A stretch of 19,988 nt of DNA from an uncultured Prevotellaceae bacterium. Lineage in GTDB: Bacteria > Bacteroidota > Bacteroidia > Bacteroidales > Bacteroidaceae. The position numbers were made by a program, and so were the translations under genes. This document shows, piece after piece, positions 9,121-15,640 of this stretch; positions within the stretch are counted from its first letter, which is position 1, and every line of letters begins with the position of its first letter. The stretch is from the NCBI GenBank assembly GCA_946644025.1, contig CAMPCG010000016.1:1-19988 (forward strand). Direction: 5' to 3'. The notes under the pieces are model-generated. The model saw nothing but the letters and a program-made list of their open reading frames with translations. It was not told the DNA's origin and searched no databases.

Positions 9121-10278
9121 ATGAAAAGAATCCCCCTCAGTCTCCTATGCTGCGCCCTCTGCACAGCAGCCAATGCCGAAGACTACAAGACGACCACGTT
9201 CAATCCCGTTGAGCACGCCGTCATCTCGCAGACCATCGCCCCCGATGCCCGTTCCGCCGGTTTGGGCGACGTGGGTGCCGCCACCGACCCCGACGTGAAC
9301 TCCCAGGCCTGGAACCTGGCCAAGTACCCCTTCTGCATCAGCCGCGCCGGTGTGTCGCTCAACTATACTCCGTGGCTGCGCCAGCTGGTCAGCGACATCG
9401 ACCTGGCCTACGTTGCCGGCTACTACCGCATAGGCGACTACGGTGCGCTTTCCGGCTCGCTGCGTTACTTCTCGCTCGGCGAGGTGTACCTCAACGACGG
9501 TTCCGACCAGTCCGTCAAGCCCTACGAGATGTCGCTCGACGTGGCCTACTCGCGTATGCTCAGCGAGAAGTTCTCGCTCGGTGTCGGCCTGAGGTGGATC
9601 TACAGCGACCTGCGCTACGACTACAGCGAGGACTCAAAGCCCGCATCGGCCTTCGCCGCCGACATTGCCATGTACTACAACAACTACATCATGCTCGGCT
9701 CGCGCGAGTGCCAGCTGGGCCTCGGTGCCGTCATCAGCAACATCGGCAGCAAGATTTCCTACTACGGCGACGAGGAGAGCCAGTTCATCCCGGCCAACCT
9801 GCGCCTGGGTGCCGCGCTGATGATTCCCGTCGACGAGTACAACCGCTTCACCATTGCCGCCGATGCCAACAAGCTGCTGGTGCCCACCGTGCCCCGCCAG
9901 GAGGTCGACGAGTCGAACTCTGACTACCAGGACCGCGTGCGCCGCGAGTACAGCGACATGTCGAGCATCAAGGGAATCTTCACCAGCTTCAGCGACGCCC
10001 CCGGCGGCTTCAAGGAGGAGCTCGAGGAGGTGCAGTGGAGCCTCGGCGCAGAGTACATCTACCACGACCAGTTCTCCATCCGCGCCGGCTACCACCACGA
10101 GAGCGAGTCGAAGGGCAACCGCAAATACTTCACCGTGGGCGGCGGCTTCCGCATGAGCGTCTTCTCGCTCGACGTGGGCTACGTCATCTCCACCGCTCAG
10201 AGCAATCCCCTCGACCAGACCCTCCGCTTCACCCTCGCCTTCGACATGGACGGCATCAAGGATCTGTTCAGGAAGTGA
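9121..10278 (+). CDS. porV: T9SS outer-membrane protein PorV (LptO)
   Basis: A 385-residue protein with a signal peptide (MKRIPLSLLCCALCTAANA), then VISQTIAPDARSAGLGDVGA, which is characteristic of the start of PorV, and NSQAWNLAKYPF. The rest alternates in the manner of an outer-membrane beta-barrel of the FadL/PorV type, ending in FTLAFDM. Length matches PorV of Porphyromonas (about 390). PorV binds C-terminal signals of cargo leaving the translocon and presents them to PorU. The order porU, porV, ispF is, as I recall, also found in Porphyromonas gingivalis, which supports both calls. Confidence 0.92.
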   Translation: MKRIPLSLLCCALCTAANAEDYKTTTFNPVEHAVISQTIAPDARSAGLGDVGAATDPDVNSQAWNLAKYPFCISRAGVSLNYTPWLRQLVSDIDLAYVAGYYRIGDYGALSGSLRYFSLGEVYLNDGSDQSVKPYEMSLDVAYSRMLSEKFSLGVGLRWIYSDLRYDYSEDSKPASAFAADIAMYYNNYIMLGSRECQLGLGAVISNIGSKISYYGDEESQFIPANLRLGAALMIPVDEYNRFTIAADANKLLVPTVPRQEVDESNSDYQDRVRREYSDMSSIKGIFTSFSDAPGGFKEELEEVQWSLGAEYIYHDQFSIRAGYHHESESKGNRKYFTVGGGFRMSVFSLDVGYVISTAQSNPLDQTLRFTLAFDMDGIKDLFRK

Positions 10279-10304
10279 GGAGTGATAAATCCCGCCCAGT
10301 TTCA

Positions 10305-10414
10305 CACAGATTGCACAGAATGCACAGATTGCTGCGCCTGAGGGGAGGCCATGCGACAACCAGTGAAACAACGACGGGGAAAATCATGCGCAGCCAAAAT
10401 CCGTGAAATCTGTG
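10305..10414. repeat. Small intergenic element: three 9-base repeats with an inverted partner
   Basis: Three tandem units CACAGATTG, CACAGAATG, CACAGATTG (10305-10331) are followed by CCGTGAAATCTGTG (10401-10414), whose complement CACAGATTTCACGG matches the units in inverted orientation. The element fills most of the 165-base gap between porV and ispF. No T run follows, so a terminator is not evident. Confidence 0.6.
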
Positions 10415-10443
10415 AGAACAAAAGTGAATTATTTCCTATAGCT

Positions 10444-10929
10444 ATGAATTTCAGAATTGGAATGGGCTATGATGTCCACCAGCTTGTAGAGGGCCGTGAC
10501 CTGTGGCTTGGCGGCATAAAGATTGACCACACGCTGGGGCTTCTTGGCCACAGCGATGCCGACGTGCTTATCCACGCCATCTGCGACGCGCTGCTCGGCG
10601 CGGCCGCCATGCGCGACATCGGCTACCACTTCCCCGACACCGCCGCCGAGACCGACGGCATAGACAGCAAGATTCTCCTGGCCAAGACCATGCAGCTGCT
10701 GCGCGATGCTGGCTACGAGCTGGGCAACATCGACGCCACCATCTGTGCCGAGCGCCCCAAGCTCAACCCCCACATCCCCCAGATGCAGCAGTGCCTGGCC
10801 GACGTCATCGGCTGCGCCCCCAGCCAGGTCTCCATCAAGGCCACCACCACCGAGCGCCTCGGCTTCACCGGTCGCCAGGAGGGCATCTCGGCCTACGCCG
10901 TGGCGCTGATAACGGCGGCACCCTCCTAA
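10444..10929 (+). CDS. ispF: 2-C-methyl-D-erythritol 2,4-cyclodiphosphate synthase
   Basis: A 161-residue protein of normal IspF length. The metal ligands are visible: Asp10 and His12 in GYDVH and His44 in LIHAICDALLGA. The signature GHSDADV is at 35-41, and TTERLGFTGR near the C-terminus is the conserved nucleotide-binding end. IspF converts CDP-methylerythritol 2-phosphate to the cyclodiphosphate in the non-mevalonate isoprenoid pathway and acts as a cytosolic homotrimer. The ATG at 10444 is chosen because the protein then starts MNFRIGMGYDVH, as in the family; the reading frame stays open further upstream but that part is the repeat element. It is the last gene before a strong terminator. 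Confidence 0.96.
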   Translation: MNFRIGMGYDVHQLVEGRDLWLGGIKIDHTLGLLGHSDADVLIHAICDALLGAAAMRDIGYHFPDTAAETDGIDSKILLAKTMQLLRDAGYELGNIDATICAERPKLNPHIPQMQQCLADVIGCAPSQVSIKATTTERLGFTGRQEGISAYAVALITAAPS

Positions 10930-10950
10930 CCGCTTCCCTCCCCCGCCCAA

Positions 10951-11010
10951 ACGATTACTCCCGCCTGGCCTACACTTTGTTAGTCGCCAGGCGGGAGTAA
11001 TCGTCTTTTT
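10951..11010 (+). terminator. Strong intrinsic terminator, probably bidirectional
   Basis: A perfect 19-base-pair stem (10951-10969 with 10986-11004, arms ACGATTACTCCCGCCTGGC and its complement) with a 16-base loop is followed by CTTTTT on the plus strand. It closes the FAH-porU-porV-ispF unit. On the minus strand the stem also lies just after the convergent gene ending at 11028, but the tail there is not U-rich. Confidence 0.9.
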
Positions 11011-11027
11011 ACGCTTTCGGCAATCTG

Positions 11028-12218
11028 CTATTTCACCATCACCTTCCTACCGCCAGTGATGTTCAGCCCCTTGCGCGGGTGGCTCAGTCGCTGGCCCTGC
11101 AAATTGTACCACAGGCTGGTTGTCGGGTGCTTTGCGTCAGCCGCGGTGATGCCGGTAGTGATGTTCTCCCCGTCGAGCACGATGTCCACGCAGCCCGCGG
11201 CGGTCTCCATATCCGTCAAAATGGCAGCTAGCTCGAAGTAGGCCGAGAAGGCCTTCGTCTGCGCCGTGCCGTCGCTGTAGGCGAACACTCCGCCGTCGAG
11301 GAAGAGGTTCTCCTCCGGCACGCTGGCTACCACATGGGTACCGACAAAATATCCACGCTCGGCAAGCCTCTTACCCACCTGCACCGTGGTCTCGTCCTCG
11401 GGGCTGATGTCTACGCCGTCAAGGGTGAACTCCGTCATGTCCTCGGCCACCCGTATCAGGTAGGGACGGTTGGCCTCCATCGCGGCGACGGTCTCGAAGC
11501 CGAGGCTGATGCCCGTGATGTTGCCCTCGCTGTCCTCCTCCGGGCTCCACTGCTTGAAGTCGGCCACCTGGACGCCCTCGCCGAAGGCCTCCACCACCTG
11601 CTCCGCCGTCATGGCAAAGGGCAGACAGATGGTCGCCCACTCGTCGGCGGCCAGGGTGCGGAGCACGCGCACGTTAGCGTTCTGCTCGGCCACGGGGGCC
11701 GTGGTGGCGTTCTCGTCGAGGATGGTGCGCGACTCCGTGATATTGATGATGAACGATACATCATCCAGGTTTTCACCCTGCGAGTCGGCCGTGCGGGTAA
11801 ACTCACAGGCGGTGACGGTGGCCGTGAGGCTGGCGTTTGCGGCCAGGCTGGCATCGGCCAGCAGCGTCACCCGCAACAGCGGGCCGCTGGTGGGCATAGA
11901 GAGGTTGTCCATCGAGCGGCAGGTTATCTTGTAGTTGCCGTTCGAGGGCAGCAGGTTTCCCGTCAGGATGTGGTTAGTGTCGAAAGCCCGCTCCACCACA
12001 GGGTAGCCCTCGTCGTCAGTCTTCAGCGACAGCCCGTCGGGCAGTGCCAGTTGCAGCTCGAAGGCCGTGTACTCAGTGTCAAACTCACAGCCAATCTCAA
12101 GTGTGGCCTCGCCGCCCTGAGCCACATTGACGTCGCTCACGGTCAGCCGGTTTGTGGCCACGGCCTGCCCCATACCAACGATGAGGGCAGCCAGCAAAGT
12201 GAAAATAATCTTCTTCAT
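11028..12218 (-). CDS. Secreted surface protein with cohesin-like domain and C-terminal tail
   Basis: A 396-residue protein with a signal peptide (MKKIIFTLLAALIVGMGQAVA). Residues about 22-160 form a cohesin-like beta domain (NRLTVSDVNVAQGGEATLEI, then FELQLALPDGLSL), similar in layout to the cohesin-like domain of the gene upstream. The middle (about 180-345) carries RTLAADEWATICLPFAMT and NRPYLIRV, a pattern common in Bacteroidales surface proteins of unknown function. The last 30 residues (YNLQGQRLSHPRKGL...GGRKVMVK) resemble the end of T9SS-type sorting domains. The start codon is 18 bases after the stop of the upstream gene and has a purine-rich site AGAGGAGA eight bases ahead, so the two genes are probably one operon. 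No enzymatic motif is visible. Confidence 0.8.
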   Translation of the reverse strand: MKKIIFTLLAALIVGMGQAVATNRLTVSDVNVAQGGEATLEIGCEFDTEYTAFELQLALPDGLSLKTDDEGYPVVERAFDTNHILTGNLLPSNGNYKITCRSMDNLSMPTSGPLLRVTLLADASLAANASLTATVTACEFTRTADSQGENLDDVSFIINITESRTILDENATTAPVAEQNANVRVLRTLAADEWATICLPFAMTAEQVVEAFGEGVQVADFKQWSPEEDSEGNITGISLGFETVAAMEANRPYLIRVAEDMTEFTLDGVDISPEDETTVQVGKRLAERGYFVGTHVVASVPEENLFLDGGVFAYSDGTAQTKAFSAYFELAAILTDMETAAGCVDIVLDGENITTGITAADAKHPTTSLWYNLQGQRLSHPRKGLNITGGRKVMVK

Positions 12219-12226
12219 AGTTGTAT

Positions 12227-12232
12227 CTCCTC
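12227..12232 (-). promoter_or_regulatory. Shine-Dalgarno-like site ahead of the 12218 start
   Basis: GAGGAG lies eight bases before the ATG. Strong Shine-Dalgarno sites are uncommon in Bacteroidota, so this one stands out; it supports the chosen start and translation of the second gene of the pair in the short gap after the upstream stop. Confidence 0.55.
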
Positions 12233-12236
12233 TTTA

Positions 12237-13667
12237 TTATCTGCCAAGAATAATGTCAATCACCTGCACCATGTCGGTGATGGTCACCTTGCCGTCGCCG
12301 TTCAGGTCGGCCACCTTGCGGATGAACTGTGCGGGTTCCTCCTCCAGGATATAGCTGTTCATGCTGATGACGTCGGTCACGCTGACGCGGCCGTCGCCGT
12401 TCACGTCGCCCATCACGGCCTCGGTGATGGTCAGCTTGGCGGTGCTGTTTTTCGGGTGGATGTCCTCGTAAACGCTGCCCGCCCTCTTCACCGTCATCTC
12501 TATGTCCTTGATGGTCATGGTGTAGGTGCCTACGGCCATGTTGTCGGCCACGTCGATGGTGATGGTCATGCCGTCGCCGTTGGCCTGACTGATGGCGCGG
12601 CTGCTCTGCGGCGTCACTACGAAGCGGTAGAGGCCGTTGCTCACCTTGCTCGACGAGATGCTGTGCGTGTTCACGGCGTTGCCCGTCAACTCAGCCAGCA
12701 GCTTGCCGTCCTTCTCGGCCACCGTCACACCCGTAGGCAGCTGCAGGTCGAACTGGAAGCCCATGATGGTCTCCTCGTCGGTCAGCAGCACGTTGAGCAC
12801 GCCGCGGCCGCCGCTGCACTGCGTCATGTCGGTCACGGTCAGCTTGTTGTTCTTCTCCACCGTTATCAGGCAGCTCGCGCTTTTCCCGCTGCCGTCATTG
12901 GCCGTAGCCTTCACCTGACAAGTGCCAGAACCCACGGCGGTCACCTGTCCGCTCTCGCTCACCACGGCCACGGTCTCGTTGGTGCTGCTCCAGGTCACGC
13001 TCTTGTCCGTGGTGTTTGTGGGCCGTACAGTGGCCGACAGTTGCAGCTTGTCGCCAACGGTCAGCTCCGCCTCGGTCTTATTCAGGGTGATGCTTTCCAC
13101 CTCCACAGGCTTCACGGTCACTTCACACTGGGCGGAAACACCGTTGTGGGCAGTGCAGGTGATGGTGGTGGTGCCAAGGCTTTTTGTGGTCAATTTTCCA
13201 TTCTTATCTATTGATGCTACAGTATTATTGCTACTAATCCATGTCAAAGTAGTTGTTGCCCCTTCATCAATAATAATTGGAGAGAATGTGAAATCTTCAC
13301 CTAAAAATAAAGATACTGTGTTAGGTATAGTAATGCTTTTAACTTCTAAAACTGTTACAATGTATGTTTCTCCAGGCCAGAATTCACCGTCAGACCATTT
13401 TTTCCCAAGAGTTACGGTCGCTATCCCAGACTTTAATCCCGTGATAGTAAAAGTATGACCTTCATAACCCTCTTTTGTTAGTTCAGATGCAACACTAACT
13501 ATTGACTCATCAGAGTTTTCCCAACTATTTGCATAATAGTTTCTCATTGCGATATTATAAAAATGAGGAACAGTAAAGCTTTCACCTACTTGTATTGTTT
13601 TATACACAATAGGAAAACAGGTAATGCTATAAATAAGTAATGGGAGAAGTAATAATAGCTTTTTCAT
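12237..13667 (-). CDS. Secreted multidomain protein: BIG2-like Ig repeats, cohesin-like domain, type I dockerin
   Basis: From the ATG at 13667 the protein has 476 residues and a signal peptide MKKLLLLLPLLIYSITC; the reading frame is open 62 codons further upstream, but that stretch overlaps a hairpin-rich leader and has no signal peptide. An Ig-like region (about 20-108) precedes two BIG2-like domains (about 109-188 and 189-270, with ITLNKTEAELTVGDKLQL and VTWSSTNETVAVV). A cohesin-like domain follows (about 273-410, NKLTVTDMTQCSGGRG), then a C-terminal dockerin pair with two calcium-loop repeats: GDVNGDGRVSVTDV and ADLNGDGKVTITDM. Dockerins bind cohesins to assemble surface complexes; the partner is unknown. 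The part encoded at about 13190-13667 is clearly more AT-rich than the rest, so the gene may be mosaic. Confidence 0.85.
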   Translation of the reverse strand: MKKLLLLLPLLIYSITCFPIVYKTIQVGESFTVPHFYNIAMRNYYANSWENSDESIVSVASELTKEGYEGHTFTITGLKSGIATVTLGKKWSDGEFWPGETYIVTVLEVKSITIPNTVSLFLGEDFTFSPIIIDEGATTTLTWISSNNTVASIDKNGKLTTKSLGTTTITCTAHNGVSAQCEVTVKPVEVESITLNKTEAELTVGDKLQLSATVRPTNTTDKSVTWSSTNETVAVVSESGQVTAVGSGTCQVKATANDGSGKSASCLITVEKNNKLTVTDMTQCSGGRGVLNVLLTDEETIMGFQFDLQLPTGVTVAEKDGKLLAELTGNAVNTHSISSSKVSNGLYRFVVTPQSSRAISQANGDGMTITIDVADNMAVGTYTMTIKDIEMTVKRAGSVYEDIHPKNSTAKLTITEAVMGDVNGDGRVSVTDVISMNSYILEEEPAQFIRKVADLNGDGKVTITDMVQVIDIILGR

Positions 13668-13740
13668 AGTTTTTTTTCTCTTGCCCTCCCGTCCCCAAGT
13701 TCGGCCTTTAAAAGTTTTTGGATTGTTTTGATGACGGCAT

Positions 13741-13834
13741 AAAAAAGATGTGGGAACTATACTCTTACTACTCGTCCCACGTACTGAGGCTCTTGCATGC
13801 CCACCAAGGTTGAACGAGCAAGCATAGAACCCAC
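13741..13834 (-). ncRNA. Structured leader RNA with terminator-like hairpin (candidate attenuator)
   Basis: On the minus strand a long interrupted hairpin forms from 13834 down to 13750: GTGGG pairs with CCCAC, then CTAT with ATAG across a 2x2 internal loop, then CTCGT with ACGAG, enclosing about 38 bases. It is followed directly by ATCTTTTTTA. About 20 bases upstream is a second stem (TCACGCT with AGCGTGA, about 13850-13879). The distance from the U tract to the ATG of the dockerin protein is about 74 bases. This arrangement fits a transcription attenuator or a separate terminated small RNA. I do not recognise the family. Confidence 0.5.
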
Positions 13835-13970
13835 AATGATATGAATAACTCACGCTTATGCCAAAACATAATAGCGTGACTGTGTAATCACATCATGCGG
13901 GCATCTACCCCTTGCCATGTCCATGACCCTGGTGAAAGTTGCAAGATTTCAGTACGTCAAGAACAAAGCG

Positions 13971-14115
13971 TTGAAAGTAAACGCCTTTTGTTATGTCGTG
14001 GCTCTCATGGAGTGGCGGTCAGTCCGGACGTGTCCGCGCTTCGTTAGTACTCTGAGAGTCGGGGGCAAAGGTACGAACAAAAATCCGAACCGCCAAGCGA
14101 TTCGGGGAATATTTT
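13971..14115 (-). repeat. Promoter-leader repeat, copy 1 (no module attached)
   Basis: First of three direct copies of a ~145-base unit. In minus-strand order it has CCGAATCGCTTGGCGG, a perfect Bacteroidota promoter, a hairpin starting about at the expected +1 (CTCTCA, bases 14058-14053, with TGAGAG, 14007-14002), and AACAAAAGGCGTTTACTTTC. Unlike the other copies, no antitoxin-sized reading frame follows: the next recognised gene starts 300 bases further, after the structured leader. Confidence 0.85.
14066..14096 (-). promoter_or_regulatory. Promoter in leader copy 1
   Basis: TTG (14094-14096), 20 bases, TACCTTTG (14066-14073), all on the minus strand. The box is flanked by CCGAA and TTCGG half-sites around the TTG. 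It points toward the dockerin-protein gene. Confidence 0.75.
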
Positions 14116-14170
14116 ACGTAGTTGACAAAAAAACGTCAAGAAAACGTTAGGGAAACGTGAAAGAAGCGGA

Positions 14171-14592
14171 TTACCGTTTATTAAGTATTAAGTCAAGACC
14201 CTGACTCTCGTAAAAGTTAAACTTTCCGTCGTCAGAGATGAGCGGCAATCTCTCAGTAATGGCATGAGAAATAATGACATGGTCTGACGGGTCTTTGTGG
14301 TCTTTTGCCAAGTTAAGTCTCAGCCGCGAGTATGTCCGCATGTGTTCTTCTCTTAACGGGAGTATTTCTATAAAGTATTTATCGCGTATGTCATCTATCA
14401 TCTGCTCCGAAGTGTTCCAGTACTTTGAAACCAGCTTTCCATTGTTATGCTGGATAATCAGTTCACGTATGCTTTCTGCACTCATGCAAATGACAGTGTC
14501 ATAATCTTTCAATATAGCCAACACATCCTCTGACAACAAATCTCGGTCTGTTGCATAATGAATGAGATACAAGTGTCAATAAGGTATCGCAT
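14171..14592 (-). pseudogene. PIN-domain (VapC-like) toxin, frameshifted near its start
   Basis: The main frame gives a 133-residue PIN-like protein with the family's acidic residues: MSAESIRELI (Glu), DPSDHVI (Asp) and LISDDGKF (Asp). The frame has only a TTG start and lacks the essential first Asp. That motif is present upstream in another frame: ATG at 14592 gives MRYLIDTCI, the normal PIN opening, and then runs out of frame. Restoring one base near 14564 (ATC-TC-ATT to ATC-TTC-ATT) joins MRYLIDTCI to IHYATDRDLLSEDV in one frame. VapC toxins are Mg-dependent RNases, usually cutting tRNA. As written the gene is probably dead; a sequencing error is the alternative. It starts 12 bases after the small upstream frame, as in a toxin-antitoxin pair. 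Confidence 0.75.
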
Positions 14593-14604
14593 CCACCTTA
14601 CTTC

Positions 14605-14745
14605 CTATTTGGCGTATACGCCATATTTCTCGCACGTAATAGTTCCCTGCATCATTAAAGAAGTCGCTTCCCTTATAGCGACCCTCTTTTTCCGCTCTTC
14701 TATGGGAAGCTTTTCCCATGTCAAAGTTACAACTTTAGTTTCCAT
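14605..14745 (-). CDS. Small putative antitoxin paired with the PIN-domain gene
   Basis: A 46-residue frame: METKVVTLTWEKLPIEERKK, then RVAIREATSLMMQG and a short Lys/Tyr-rich end, terminating in TAG at 14605. It is strongly charged, with a helix-prone middle, as many antitoxins are, and lies directly before the PIN-domain toxin. It begins 16 bases after leader copy 2, whose promoter points into it. I do not recognise a named antitoxin family, so the role rests on position and size. Confidence 0.6.
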   Translation of the reverse strand: METKVVTLTWEKLPIEERKKRVAIREATSLMMQGTITCEKYGVYAK

Positions 14746-14760
14746 AATTATATTTTAAAC

Positions 14761-14905
14761 TTGAAAGTAAACGCCTTTTGTTCGTGGCTCTCATGGAGTG
14801 GCTTTCCTGTCCGGAGCAGGAATCGCGCTTTATTGAAACTCTGAGAGTCAGGGGCAAAGGTACGAACAAAAATCGGAACCGCCAAGCGATTCGGAGAATA
14901 TTTTG
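14761..14905 (-). repeat. Promoter-leader repeat, copy 2 (drives the PIN module)
   Basis: Near-identical to copy 1 at both ends. The inner part differs: a TTCCTG-CTCCGGA-CAGGAA hairpin sits inside the outer CTCTCA/TGAGAG stem (14842-14847 with 14788-14793). It begins right after the end of the RelE-type module and ends 16 bases before the putative antitoxin ATG. Confidence 0.85.
14855..14885 (-). promoter_or_regulatory. Promoter in leader copy 2
   Basis: TTG (14883-14885), 20 bases, TACCTTTG (14855-14862) on the minus strand. The expected start falls at or just before the outer hairpin stem of the leader. Confidence 0.78.
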
Positions 14906-14937
14906 AAGGAAGTGTGGAAAAGTCAAAAAGTGTAGGG

Positions 14938-15276
14938 CTATTTGTCTAATAACGAGTCATAGCCCATCCTTTCTATCATTGTCAAGTCGGATAGATAAGT
15001 GTTCTTGATGTACTCAATATTAAGGGTGTTGTCTGTTACGGAGTAAATAATTTTTATTTTCTTCATAACCAGTAATCCTCGAAACTCTATCCCAATTATC
15101 TCGGATATAGGATCGATCTGAGCGGAGAATGGGGAACAAGAAAGGCGTTGGATGGCGGCCATGATTTGTTTCCTCATTTTCAACGCTTGCTTCTCGCCAT
15201 GCTCACGAACGGTATATTCAAGGACTTCAGCAAGGCTCAGCAACGCAGGTGCCGGCCATCGTATCTCTAAGTTCAT
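14938..15276 (-). CDS. RelE/ParE-superfamily toxin
   Basis: A 112-residue protein with the layout of the RelE/ParE fold: IRWPAPALLSLAEVLEYTVREHG (Trp-containing strand and first helix; only part of a longer match), LSCSPFSAQI, then FRGLLVMKKIKIIYSVTDNT and a final strand LNIEYI. RelE members cut mRNA on the ribosome, while ParE members poison gyrase; which type this is cannot be told here. Its start overlaps the end of the antitoxin frame by 50 bases, a longer overlap than usual, so translation coupling is likely. Confidence 0.8.
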   Translation of the reverse strand: MNLEIRWPAPALLSLAEVLEYTVREHGEKQALKMRKQIMAAIQRLSCSPFSAQIDPISEIIGIEFRGLLVMKKIKIIYSVTDNTLNIEYIKNTYLSDLTMIERMGYDSLLDK

Positions 15277-15415
15277 ATAGTCTTTGGTCTAAGAAACGCT
15301 CTGCTTCTTCTTGCGAATATGTCTTCCCTGCCATCACGTCAGCATGACTTCGCCTCAATATGGCAATAAGAGCATCTTCGTCTGTCGTAATCCTATGTGT
15401 TGTACTCATATTCAT
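15227..15415 (-). CDS. Antitoxin of the RelE/ParE-type module
   Basis: A 62-residue acidic protein: MNMSTTHRITTDEDALIAIL, then RRSHADVMAGKTYSQEEAER and FLDQRLYELRD. The AGKTYSQEEAERFLDQRL region resembles the toxin-binding helices of RelB-like and related Bacteroidota antitoxins. Two ATGs (15415 and 15409) are possible starts. It begins about 31 bases after the hairpin stem of leader copy 3 and overlaps the toxin gene by 50 bases. Confidence 0.72.
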   Translation of the reverse strand: MNMSTTHRITTDEDALIAILRRSHADVMAGKTYSQEEAERFLDQRLYELRDTMAGTCVAEPC

Positions 15416-15429
15416 AGTCTGTTATTCGT

Positions 15430-15580
15430 CTTTTGTTATGTCGCGGCTCTCACGGAGTGGCTTTCCTGTCTAGGAGCAGGGGGCGCGCTCAACGGCGGGC
15501 TGCACGAGGCTTGCCCCTACCGTGAGAGTCAGGGGCAAAGGTACGAACAAAAATCCGAACCGCCAAGCGATTCGGAGAGA
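15430..15580 (-). repeat. Promoter-leader repeat, copy 3 (drives the RelE/ParE module)
   Basis: Same promoter block and outer stem as copies 1 and 2, but with a longer, GC-rich inner part. The outer stem is extended: CTCTCACGG pairs with CCGTGAGAG (15520-15528 with 15447-15455), both sides differing from the other copies so that pairing is kept. Confidence 0.85.
15536..15566 (-). promoter_or_regulatory. Promoter in leader copy 3
   Basis: TTG (15564-15566), 20 bases, TACCTTTG (15536-15543) on the minus strand. TCCGAA and TTCGGA half-sites surround the TTG box and could be an operator for an antitoxin. Confidence 0.78.
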
Positions 15581-15640
15581 AATTTCTGATAAAACACGAA
15601 AAAACATGCTGTGCGATTGACATCTGCCGGTGCATGGAAA

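Noticed and set aside
13668..13853. 62-residue N-terminal extension of the dockerin protein
   Set aside because: It covers the terminator-like hairpin region, and the in-frame ATG at 13667 starts a clean signal peptide.
13856..13924. 22-codon frame after leader copy 1 (minus strand, starting MDMARGRCPH) as a remnant antitoxin
   Set aside because: No similarity to the other small proteins here, and it overlaps a stem of the structured leader.
13971..15580. Integron cassette array (attC sites around toxin-antitoxin modules)
   Set aside because: The repeats lack the GTTRRRY/RYYYAAC core sites of attC, and no integrase is in the window; they carry promoters instead.
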